The notes under the pieces are model-generated. The model ran no database searches. It was not told where the DNA came from and was given only the letters and a program-made list of their open reading frames with translations. 64,000 nucleotides of DNA from Pseudomonadota bacterium (GTDB lineage Bacteria > Desulfobacterota > Desulfarculia > Desulfarculales > Desulfarculaceae): NCBI GenBank assembly GCA_018902755.1, contig JAHIQI010000037.1, forward strand, positions 47,195 through 111,194, in the 5' to 3' direction. Positions 35,029-43,500 of the stretch are shown one piece after another. Position 1 is the stretch's first letter. The number at the start of each line of letters is the position of its first letter. Made by a program: the position numbers and the translations under genes.

Positions 35029-35457
35029 TCAAACTCCTTTCATGGGGTTGGGGCCCAGGGCCCGCACGGCCTCGGCCCTCTGGCCAGCCATCTCCATTAA
35101 ATCATCAAGGCTAAGGCCCGCGCCCCGGTCCAATCCCAGGCGCTCGGCACCCATGCCCACCTGCTCCAAAAGCTCCCGGCCGCGCGCGATGCGTTTTTCG
35201 GCCCGGTTGCTGCCCACCAGATGCTGGCAGGCCTTTTCGGGGCAAGCCGCTATCTGCAACCCGTCGCTGCCCTGCTCCAGCAGGCGCATGAGATGGGGAA
35301 GCTGCACCTTGCTGCTACAGGGCAAGAGCACCAGGCGGGCGCTGAAACCGTCCCCGGACCGGTTGCCCTGGACCGGCTTGGCCTCGGCGGCCAGGCTCTG
35401 GCGACAGTAGAGCAGGGTGATCTGCGGCTGGAAATCTGCGGTCGAATTGTTGGCCAT
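35029..35457 (-). CDS. MvhD-type hydrogenase/heterodisulfide reductase iron-sulfur subunit
   Basis: A 142-residue protein of the MvhD family: 'ITLLYCRQSLAAEA' at the start, 'ARLVLLPCSSKVQLPHLM' in the middle and 'LQIAACPEKACQHLVGSNRA' with the later-conserved 'AEKRI' helix. MvhD normally carries a 2Fe-2S cluster and links a hydrogenase or other donor to heterodisulfide reductase HdrA. No HdrABC or hydrogenase gene is adjacent here; it leads directly into metV, metF and the glutamate synthase-like genes, so it probably feeds electrons to them. The ATG follows three bases after the stop of a candidate 32-codon leader ORF. Confidence 0.84.
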   Translation of the reverse strand: MANNSTADFQPQITLLYCRQSLAAEAKPVQGNRSGDGFSARLVLLPCSSKVQLPHLMRLLEQGSDGLQIAACPEKACQHLVGSNRAEKRIARGRELLEQVGMGAERLGLDRGAGLSLDDLMEMAGQRAEAVRALGPNPMKGV

Positions 35458-35460
35458 GGT

Positions 35461-35559
35461 CTAAAAAATCTCCCGGGTCCCCGCCCGGCGGCTAAGCCGG
35501 GGCCGGCCGCTCAAAATAACGTTGCGGCCGCCGGTTTGGTTGGCCGCGACAAGCCCCAT
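35461..35559 (-). CDS. candidate 32-codon leader ORF of the mvhD-metVF operon
   Basis: On the minus strand an ATG (35559-35557) preceded by AGGGAGG four bases upstream opens 32 codons (starting MGLVAANQTGGRN) that end with TAG at 35463-35461, three bases before the MvhD start. It overlaps two mutually exclusive hairpins. Coding status is unproven; it could be a regulatory leader peptide or simply a chance ORF with a ribosome-binding site. Confidence 0.4.
   Translation of the reverse strand: MGLVAANQTGGRNVILSGRPRLSRRAGTREIF
35463..35501 (-). promoter_or_regulatory. candidate attenuator in the operon leader
   Basis: On the minus strand, hairpin 1 (CCCGGC/GCCGGG, 35501-35484) and hairpin 2 (CCGGG/CCCGG, 35488-35473) share bases 35488-35484 and so exclude each other. 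Hairpin 2 is followed four bases later by six T residues (35468-35463), giving a terminator-like element just before the MvhD start. Confidence 0.4.
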
Positions 35560-35651
35560 GCCGCCTCCCTAGCCTAGGGAAGCGGCCTCTAGCCGGGGGT
35601 CGCGGATTGTGGACTGCACCCGCCCCACGAAGGGGCGGCCGGAGGGCTGTA

Positions 35652-35724
35652 ACGGCCCTTGGCAAACACGGCAACCTTTGCCTTTATGACAGAGGATTCC
35701 TTTATTGTCAACACCAAGGGCCGT
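35652..35724. promoter_or_regulatory. inverted 11-bp repeats bracketing the promoter
   Basis: ACGGCCCTTGG at 35652-35662 and its exact reverse complement at 35714-35724, centres 62 bp apart (about six helical turns), flank the TTGACA/CATAAA promoter. This is a plausible pair of operator sites for a looping or dimeric repressor such as the adjacent NrpR homologue. Confidence 0.5.
35683..35711 (-). promoter_or_regulatory. sigma-70-like promoter of the mvhD-metVF-glutamate synthase operon
   Basis: Minus strand: perfect TTGACA (35711-35706), 17-base spacer, CATAAA (35688-35683). The predicted start is near 35676, leaving a leader of about 220 bases. It is flanked on both sides by arms of an 11-bp inverted repeat. 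Confidence 0.65.
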
Positions 35725-35777
35725 AGCGGGGTTGTAAGGCTCCCTCCCTGTTGATTTAATGAGTTAAGCCGCTGTTT

Positions 35778-35847
35778 TATACTCGCAAAACGATTGGCTG
35801 CCTTAGTTTCAGTTCAGGTTATAGGCAAGAGGCGGCAATCTTGCCGC
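35778..35847 (+). promoter_or_regulatory. nrpR upstream region: candidate -10 and perfect palindrome
   Basis: TATACT at 35778-35783 is a good -10 candidate for the plus-strand regulator gene, though no -35 at standard spacing is obvious. Downstream, GCGGCAATCTTGCCGC (35832-35847) is a perfect palindrome with 7-base arms, well placed for autoregulation. Confidence 0.4.
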
Positions 35848-35936
35848 ATACGGTCTTGACTTCATGGGCGGAAGCGGTTAGGGTGTAAGCGATTTACCGG
35901 GAGGTTAAATCCTACCAAACGGAAGGAGCGCATATA

Positions 35937-36926
35937 GTGGACGAACGCAGCAGGCGCAAGATATTGGATGTGCTCAGGGTGCTGTCCGAATCGGACAAGC
36001 CCCTGGGCGGCACCCGCATCGCCCATGCCCTGGCCCTGGCCGGCAAGGATATGAGCCAGCGCACCATCCGATACTATCTCAGTATAACCGATGAAGAGGG
36101 CCTCACCCAACAGGTGGGCCGCCGGGGGCGGCAACTCACCTCCGTGGGCCGCCGCGAACTGGAAACCGCCTATGTAGTTGACAAGGTTGGCTTTGTGGCT
36201 GCACGGGCCGAGGCGTTGATTTTTGGCATGGATTTCAAGCTGCGCCAAGGGCGCGGCAAGGTGGTGGTGAACCTGTCGGTGCTTCGGGCCGAGGACTTGC
36301 CCCGGGCTAAGGCGGTTATGCGCAGGGTGTTCCGGGCGGGTTACTCCCTGGGCGACCGTCTTCTCATAGGCCGTCCGGGCCAAAAGGTGGGCTCCTACAC
36401 TCCCGGCCCGGGCGAGGTGGTGGTGGCCACGGTTTGCTCCATCGCCATCAATGGGGTGATGCTCGACGAAGGGGTGCCCATGACCAACCGCTTCGGCGGG
36501 CTGTTGCAGGTGAGCGACCACAAACCCCTGCGCTTCACCCAGATCATCAATTACGACGGCACCACCCTGGACCCCCTGGAGATATTCATCAAAGGCCGCA
36601 TGACCTCGGTGAGCCAGGCCGTGGCCACCGGCGAGGGAGTAATCGGGGCCAGCTTCCGGGAGATTCCCGCCCCGGCGGCGGAGAAGGCCCGCCGCCTGGC
36701 CGGACGCTTGGAGCGGGTCGGGCTGGGCGGCATCATCCTGGTGGGCCGTCCCGGCCAGCCGCTGTTGGAGGTGCCCCTGGCCACCGGGCGGGTGGGTTTG
36801 GTGGTGCGCGGAGGGCTAAACCCCATGGCCGCGGTGGAAGAAGAGGGCATCGTCACCACCAACCGCGCCTTCAGCCAACTGTTGCCCTTTGAGCAACTCA
36901 GCCGCTGGGAGGAGGTCCTGGCATGA
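35937..36926 (+). CDS. NrpR-family (DUF128) transcriptional regulator
   Basis: A 329-residue protein with an N-terminal winged helix (about residues 3-68: 'ILDVLRVLSESDKPLGGTRI', then 'MSQRTIRYYLSITDEEG') followed by an NrpR regulatory (DUF128) domain ending near 'GLVVRGGLNPMAAVEEEG'. In methanogens NrpR represses nitrogen assimilation genes until 2-oxoglutarate releases it. Here it is divergent from a glutamate synthase-like operon, which makes a nitrogen or 2-oxoglutarate-responsive role likely. The GTG start has AAGGAG eight bases upstream. It overlaps the potassium channel gene by four bases, so the two are co-translated. Confidence 0.86.
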   Translation: MDERSRRKILDVLRVLSESDKPLGGTRIAHALALAGKDMSQRTIRYYLSITDEEGLTQQVGRRGRQLTSVGRRELETAYVVDKVGFVAARAEALIFGMDFKLRQGRGKVVVNLSVLRAEDLPRAKAVMRRVFRAGYSLGDRLLIGRPGQKVGSYTPGPGEVVVATVCSIAINGVMLDEGVPMTNRFGGLLQVSDHKPLRFTQIINYDGTTLDPLEIFIKGRMTSVSQAVATGEGVIGASFREIPAPAAEKARRLAGRLERVGLGGIILVGRPGQPLLEVPLATGRVGLVVRGGLNPMAAVEEEGIVTTNRAFSQLLPFEQLSRWEEVLA

Positions 36927-37657
36927 TCAAAGACCCGGCCGGTCCGGTGACGAGCCGCCGCCACCGCCACAAGCTTCCCTGGTTCAAGTCCCGCCACCTG
37001 TGGCTGTTCGGCACCCTGATGATCTACTTCTTGATGGTGCCTCTGGTAGAGGAGATATTGCCGCGGACCCGGACCATCCTGGACCTGTTCATCATCTTGG
37101 TGCTTGCGACTGCCGCTTACACGGTGATCGGCCGAAAACGCACCTTTTTTCTGGCCCTAGTCCTGCTGGTCTCCGGCTTGATCTTGGTGCTGGGTGACTA
37201 CCAATGGCACAGCAACAAGGTAATGATTTTCGGCTGCGTTTGTTTTGTGGGCTTTCTGGGCATCGTCATATTCTCCATCCTAAAGGAGGTGATGACCCAG
37301 AAAGAAGTGTCCTTTGACACCATCAGCGGCGCCCTCAACGGCTATCTGCTCATAGGCATGATGTGGGGATTCGCCTACCAGGCGGTGGAAGCCGCCTGGC
37401 CCGGCTCATTCCACATAGCCGAACTCGCCCCCAGACTGGCAGGCGTCTCGGCCTACGTGGGGCCTCAGTTGTCCTCGCTTTTCTATTTCAGCTTCGTAAC
37501 CATCACTACCACCGGCTATGGGGACATAATCCCTTTGAGTACGATTGCCGGGCAGTTGGCTATCACCGAATCGGTGGTGGGGCAGTTCTACATGGTGGTG
37601 TTGGTGGCGCGCCTGGTGAGCCTTCAAACCATGTTTTCCAAAAGAAGTGAGCGATAA
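36923..37657 (+). CDS. two-TM-pore potassium channel-like membrane protein
   Basis: A 244-residue protein with about six hydrophobic segments. The last region is a pore loop with the K+ selectivity filter TTTGYGD at residues 195-201, preceded by 'SSLFYFSFVTI' and followed by a terminal helix. No cytoplasmic regulatory (RCK/CNBD) domain is present. It would move K+ across the inner membrane. Its ATG overlaps the stop of the NrpR-family gene (ATGA), an unusual pairing that suggests linked nitrogen and ion homeostasis. Confidence 0.82.
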   Translation: MIKDPAGPVTSRRHRHKLPWFKSRHLWLFGTLMIYFLMVPLVEEILPRTRTILDLFIILVLATAAYTVIGRKRTFFLALVLLVSGLILVLGDYQWHSNKVMIFGCVCFVGFLGIVIFSILKEVMTQKEVSFDTISGALNGYLLIGMMWGFAYQAVEAAWPGSFHIAELAPRLAGVSAYVGPQLSSLFYFSFVTITTTGYGDIIPLSTIAGQLAITESVVGQFYMVVLVARLVSLQTMFSKRSER

Positions 37658-37745
37658 AGCCCCCAATAAGTTGCTATATTGCAAGCATGTTGACAATAGC
37701 AAGACTTTCCAACAAGATGAGCAAGACTCAAGGAGGGCGAAAAGA

Positions 37746-39233
37746 ATGCATCGTTGCTTGCGGAGCCTGAGCAAATCATCTGGGTTGATCGCTGTCAGCA
37801 TAGCTCTGTCCGCTTTGTTGGTTGCTTCCGGCTGCATGAAGGTGGGGCCGGATTACAAACCGCCTAAAACTCAGGTTCCCGCTTCCTGGCAGGAATCCAG
37901 CGATCCCGCTTTGCTCAAACAGCACACCGACTTGACCCAATGGTGGACCGTATTCAATGACCCTCAGTTGACCGCGCTGATCAAGCGGGCCGATACCGGC
38001 AACCTTGACCTAAAGGTGGCCGTGGCCAGGGTGAAAGAGGCTCGGGCCCAATTGGGAGTCGTGCTGGGTGCGGAGCTGCCCGCGGTGAGCGCCCCGGCCT
38101 CGGCCATTCGCCAGCAATACAGCGAAAATGACCTTACCCGCAGCGGGCTGCTGGGCAACAACATATCCCTGGGAGTGGAAGCCAGCTGGGAGATCGACCT
38201 GTTCGGCCGGGTGCGGCGCTCGGTGGAAGCGGCCCAGGCCGACTTCCAGGCCAGCCAGGAAGACCGCGCCGGAGTGATGGTGGCCCTTTACTCCCAGGTG
38301 GCTCAGACCTATCTGGTGGTGCGCACCCTGCAAGCGCGCGTATCCGCCACCACCGAGAACATCGAATCTCAAAAGGGCGTGCTAAAGCTCACCCAATCAC
38401 GCTTTAAATGGGGCTTGGCCACCGATCTGGACGTTTCCCAGGCCCAGACGGTCCTGGGAAGTTCCCAGGCCCAACTGCCTCCCCTCAAGAGCGACCTCAG
38501 TCAGTCCTTGAACACCCTGGCCCTGCTTTTGGGCCTACCCCCCAATTCGCTGACCCCGGAGTTGGTAAGGCCCCGGCCCATCCCCGTGCCCCCGTCCAGG
38601 GTGGCGGTGGGGGTGCCGGCCGACCTGTTGCGCCAGCGCCCGGACATCCGTAGCGCCGAGCGCCAGTTGGCCGCGGCCACCGCCCGCATCGGGGTGGCCA
38701 CCGCCGACCTGTATCCGCGTTTCAGCCTAATTGGCTCCCTGGGAACCGCGGCCACCACCGGCGGCAACCTGTTCGCCGGGGGCAGCACCTTCTTCTCCAT
38801 AGGCCCCAGTATGTCCTGGAATCTGTTCGCCGGCGGCAGCATCCGGGCCCAGATAAAGGTGCAGGACGCCCAGGCCGAGCAGGCCCTGTTGACCTATGAA
38901 AGCACCGTGCTCTCCGCCCTCAAGGAGGTGGAGGACGCCATGGTGGCTTTCCAGCAGGAAAAGCTGCGCCAGCAATATCTGCGGACCACGGTGAAGGCTT
39001 CGCGCCGCGCCCTGAAGCTGGCCATCCGTCTATACAAAGAGGGCTTGCAGGACTTCCAGCGGGTGCTGGACGCGCAACGCAACCTGTTTGACTATGACAA
39101 CCAATTGGCCGCTTCACGCGGACAGGCGGCCATAAATATGGTCAACATCTACCAGGCCCTGGGGGGCGGCTGGGACCCCGCGGCCATACGCGAAACTCCG
39201 CCCAACAACGCACTTGAGGCGGCCAGCCGCTAA
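37746..39233 (+). CDS. outer membrane efflux lipoprotein (OprM/NodT family)
   Basis: About 495 residues. The ATG at 37746 follows AAGGAGG, and the leader 'IALSALLVASGC' ends in a lipobox Cys; the frame is open further upstream to 37647 but that part is not signal-like. The mature protein has the duplicated TolC-type helical hairpins typical of RND outer-membrane factors: 'GPDYKPP' at the start, 'SWEIDLFGRVRRSVEAAQAD', and 'VGVPADLLRQRPDIRSAERQ' in the second half. It forms the exit duct of the pump encoded by the next two genes. Confidence 0.9.
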   Translation: MHRCLRSLSKSSGLIAVSIALSALLVASGCMKVGPDYKPPKTQVPASWQESSDPALLKQHTDLTQWWTVFNDPQLTALIKRADTGNLDLKVAVARVKEARAQLGVVLGAELPAVSAPASAIRQQYSENDLTRSGLLGNNISLGVEASWEIDLFGRVRRSVEAAQADFQASQEDRAGVMVALYSQVAQTYLVVRTLQARVSATTENIESQKGVLKLTQSRFKWGLATDLDVSQAQTVLGSSQAQLPPLKSDLSQSLNTLALLLGLPPNSLTPELVRPRPIPVPPSRVAVGVPADLLRQRPDIRSAERQLAAATARIGVATADLYPRFSLIGSLGTAATTGGNLFAGGSTFFSIGPSMSWNLFAGGSIRAQIKVQDAQAEQALLTYESTVLSALKEVEDAMVAFQQEKLRQQYLRTTVKASRRALKLAIRLYKEGLQDFQRVLDAQRNLFDYDNQLAASRGQAAINMVNIYQALGGGWDPAAIRETPPNNALEAASR

Positions 39234-39266
39234 GGCAGACGCCGCGCACCTTCAAGGGAAATTGCC

Positions 39267-40520
39267 ATGATCAAGGGGATAAGCAAACAGGCGCTAACCG
39301 CTTTGGCCATCTTGGCCGGTCTCACTCTTGCGGCTGCCGGTTGCGACCGCGGCGAAAACAAGTTCGCCGCTCCTCCGCCGCCCACGGTGACGGTGGCCAA
39401 ACCGGTCACCCGCACGGTCACCAACTACGCGGTGTACACCGGCAATACCCAGGCGCAGTTTTCCGTGGACATCAACGCCCGGGTGGAGGGCCAGCTCAGA
39501 AGCGTCAACTTCGAGGTGGGCAGCCAGGTGAAAAAGGGTCAACTGCTCTTTGTCATCGAGCCTGAGCCCTACCAGGCCAAGGTGGACATCGCCCTGGCCA
39601 ACCTGGCGGTGACCAAAGCGCAGCTCCAACTGGCCCAAGCCACCTTGGTGCGCAAGGAAAACGCCTACAAGGACCGCGCGGTGAGCGAGGTCGACGTGAT
39701 CCAGGCCAAGGCCCAGGAAGCCGAGGCCATAGCCCAGGTGCAAGCGGCCGACGCCCAACTGGAGCGGGCCCGCATCGACTACGGCTACACCCATATTCAC
39801 GCCCCCATCAGTGGGCGCGTCTCGCGCAACCTGGTGGACGTGGGCAACCTGGTGGGAGCCGGCCAGACCACTAAGCTCACTTCCATCGTCATGGACGACC
39901 CCATGTACGCCTACTTCACCGTGGCCGAAGCCGACGTCATGGAATACCGCGACAATCAGCGCGACAAGGAAGTCCCCCTGAACAAGGACGGCTATCCCCT
40001 GGCCAACCTTGGCGCCTCCAACGAAGAAAACTACCCCCACAAAGGCTACCTGGACTGGATCGACAACAAGGTCGACACCGGCACCGGCACCATTCAGGTG
40101 CGCGGGGTGTTCCCCAACGCCGACGGCGTGCTCCTGCCCGGCTTGTTCGTGCGGGTGCAGGTGCCGATTGGCATCATTGATGACGCCATCCTGACCGAGG
40201 ACCGCGCCTTGGGCCGCGACCAGCGCGGCACCTACTTGCTGGTGGTGGACAAGGACAACGTAGTGCAGTACCGGCCGGTGGAAACCGGGCCGTTGCAGCC
40301 GGACGGCAAGGTAGTCATCCTCAAGGGCATCAAAACGGATGACGTGGTGGTGATCAACGGCCTGCAAAGGGTGCGTCCCGGAGCCAAATGCACCCCCATG
40401 ACCGAAGAGCAGATGAAACAGGCCCAGGCCGAGGCCCGGCAAAAGGCCATGGCCCAGCACAAAGGACAGGCCAAGCCTGAAGCCCAGGCCAAGGAAAAGC
40501 CCGCCAAGGGCGAAAAGTAG
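39267..40520 (+). CDS. RND periplasmic adaptor (membrane fusion) lipoprotein
   Basis: A 417-residue protein with a lipoprotein leader ending 'LAAAGC' (Cys about 26). The biotinyl-lipoyl half motif 'VDINARVEGQLRSVNFEVGS' is followed by a coiled-coil hairpin (about 95-160), the second lipoyl half 'YTHIHAPISGRVSRNLVDVG', beta-barrel and membrane-proximal domains. The tail is an unusual Ala/Gln/Lys-rich extension of about 40 residues ('AQAEARQKAMAQHKGQAKPE'). It bridges the inner-membrane pump and the outer-membrane duct, and is 10 bases from the pump gene. Confidence 0.92.
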   Translation: MIKGISKQALTALAILAGLTLAAAGCDRGENKFAAPPPPTVTVAKPVTRTVTNYAVYTGNTQAQFSVDINARVEGQLRSVNFEVGSQVKKGQLLFVIEPEPYQAKVDIALANLAVTKAQLQLAQATLVRKENAYKDRAVSEVDVIQAKAQEAEAIAQVQAADAQLERARIDYGYTHIHAPISGRVSRNLVDVGNLVGAGQTTKLTSIVMDDPMYAYFTVAEADVMEYRDNQRDKEVPLNKDGYPLANLGASNEENYPHKGYLDWIDNKVDTGTGTIQVRGVFPNADGVLLPGLFVRVQVPIGIIDDAILTEDRALGRDQRGTYLLVVDKDNVVQYRPVETGPLQPDGKVVILKGIKTDDVVVINGLQRVRPGAKCTPMTEEQMKQAQAEARQKAMAQHKGQAKPEAQAKEKPAKGEK

Positions 40521-40530
40521 GCGGGTTTAA

Positions 40531-43500
40531 ATGTTCTCACGCTTTTTCATCAACAGGCCCATCTTCGCCGCGGTGGTGTCCATCGTCATCGTGCTGGGCG
40601 GCTTGCTTACCTTGGTGGGCTTGCCGATATCCCAGTACCCCAACATCGAGCCGCCCACGGTCACCGTGACCGCCAACTACCCCGGGGCCAGCGCCACCGT
40701 CGTGGCCGACACCGTGGCCCAGCCCATCGAGGAGCAGGTCAACGGCGTGGAAGGCATGATCTACATGTCCTCCAACAGCGCCTCGGACGGCTCCTACTCC
40801 CTGACCGTCACCTTCGAAACCGGCACAGATCAGGACATGGCCCAGGTGCTGGTGCAAAACCGGGTGGGCATCGCCACTCCCAAGCTGCCTGAAGAGGTTA
40901 GGCGCCTGGGCGTGACCACCAAGAAGAAGTCCACCAACTTCGCCATGTGCATCAACTTGATGGACACCAAGGGCCTCTACGACGATATCTTCCTGGCCAA
41001 CTACGCCACCATCAGCATCAAAGACGAGTTGGCCCGTGTATACGGGGTGGGCGACGTGCAGGTGTACGGCGCGGGCGACTACAGCATGCGCCTGTGGCTG
41101 GACCCCCAAAAGCTCAAGACCTACAGCCTGACCACCGACGACATAGCCTCGGCCATCCAAGAGCAGAACGTGCAGGTCGCCGCGGGCGTCATAGGCCAGC
41201 GGCCGGCCCCCAAGGGCCAGAACTTCCAGCTTACGGTAAACGTGCTGGGCCGCCTGGCCGACGTATCCCAATTCGAGCAGATCATCCTGAAGACCGGAGC
41301 CGACGGACGCATCGTGCGGGTCAAGGACGTGGCCAGGGTGGAGCTGGGGGCCCAGACCTACACCATCAGCAGCCAGATGAACCAAAAGCCCACGGCCACC
41401 ATCATGGTCTATCAGCTGCCGGGCGCCAACCTGCTGCAAATTTCCGACAACTGCCGCGAGGTGCTTAAAAGCCTGAGCAGCAGCTTCCCGCAAGGCTTGG
41501 AGGTGGCTGTCACTTACGACGCCTCCGATGTGGTGCGGGCTTCCATCCAAGAGATCATCGAGACCCTGGTCATCGCGGCCATCCTGGTTATTTTGACGGT
41601 GTTCGTGTTTTTGCAGGACATCAGGGCCACCCTGATTCCGGCCATCACCATCCCTGTTTCGCTCATCGGCACCTTCGCGGTCATGGGCATCCTCGGCTTT
41701 TCCATCAACACCCTGACTCTGTTCGGATTGGTGTTAGCCATCGGCATTGTGGTGGACGATGCCATCGTGGTGGTGGAGAACTGCGCCCGAAATATAGACG
41801 AACACGGGCTCAGTTCCAAAGAGGCGGCTATTAAATCCATGGAGGAGATATCCGGCGCGGTCATCGCCACCACCTTGGTGCTGTTGGCGGTGTTCATCCC
41901 CACCGCCTTCATGGGCGGCATGACCGGCATCCTCTACAAGCAGTTCGCCCTGACCATCGCCACGGCCACCTTCTTCAGCTCCATCAACGCCCTGACCATG
42001 AGCCCGGCCCTGTGCGCCCTGTTGCTCAGGCCCACTCCGGAACACCGCAACTGGTTCTGGCGCGGCTTCAACATCTTCCTGAGCTGGTCCACCAACCGCT
42101 ACGAAGGCATCGTGGGGCTGGTGGTGCGCAAGCTGGGCGTTTCCATGATCGTCTACGTGATCCTTGCCGGGGTGGCCTTCTACACCATGACCCACACCGC
42201 CACCGGCTTCGTGCCCGTGGAGGACCAGGGTTACGCCGTAGGCACCGTCCAACTGCCCGACGGTGCCAGCTTGCAGCGCACCCAGGAGGTGGTGGACCAC
42301 GTCAACCAGATCATCGCCGCCACCCCGGGCGTGGCCTACAACGTGTCGTTCACCGGCCTGTCCTTGTTGGATAACACCGCCAACTCCAACACCGGCGCGT
42401 CGATCATCGTGTACAAGAGTTGGGACGCCAGGGCCGGCAAGCCCGCCGAGAGCCAACCAGACATGTTGATGCGCATCAACTACGGCATGATGCAGATTCA
42501 AGAGGCCACGGCCATGGCTTTCCCCACGCCGGCCCTGCCCGGCCTGGGCCTGGCCGGAGGCTTTGAGTACCAGTTGCAGGATCGCGGGGCCAGCGGTTCA
42601 CAGACCCTGCAAAACATGGCCTACGAGCTTATCCAGGACGGCAACGGTCAGGCCGGGCTCACCGGCATGTACACCTCGTTCCGGGCCGACGTGCCCCAGC
42701 TGTTCGTCAACGTGGACCGCATCAAGGTGAAGAGCCTGGGCGTTCCGTTGTCCTCGGTGTTCGACACCCTCCAGGCCTATCTGGGCTCCAGCTATGTGAA
42801 CGACTTCAACAAATTCGGGCGCACCTTCCAGGTGAACATGCAGGCCGAGGCTCGCTTCCGGGCCCAGGCCCAAGACATCTCCAGCCTACAGGTGCGCAAC
42901 GCCTCGGGCGACATGGTCCCCATGGGCACCCTGGCCACCATCCAAGGCACCATTGGCCCCCAGGTTCTGCCCCGCTTCAACCTGTATCCGGCGGCCACCA
43001 TCCGCGGCAACGCCGCTCCGGGTTACAGCTCCGGGCAGGCCATCGAGCTGTTGAAAAACATGTCCGCGCAGAAGTTGCCCTCATCCATGGGTTACGCCTG
43101 GAGCGGCATCACCTACCAGGAGGTGGTGGCCGGAGGCAGCGGCGCGGTGGTCTTCGTGGTGGCGGTGATCTTCGTGTTCTTGGTGCTGGCGGCTCAGTAT
43201 GAAAGCTGGAGGCTGCCGGTGCCGGTCATCCTGGCGGTGCCGCTGGCCCTGCTGGGGGCCTTTGTCGCGGTTCAGATCCGCTCTCTGGACAACAACGTCT
43301 ACACCCAAATAGGCCTTGTGCTCCTTGTGGGTTTGGCCACCAAAAACGCGATTCTGATCGTGGAGTTTGCCCGCGATCTGCACAAAGGGGGCAAAAGCAT
43401 CGTGGATGCGGCCATGGAGGCGTCCAAGCTGCGCTTCCGTCCCATTCTCATGACCGCCTTCTCCTTTATCCTGGGCGTGCTGCCCCTGGTGGTGGCCACC

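Noticed and set aside
35492..35674. 60-codon minus-strand frame in the operon leader
   Set aside because: Arg/Pro-rich, without ribosome-binding site; the shorter frame at 35461-35559 has a better one.
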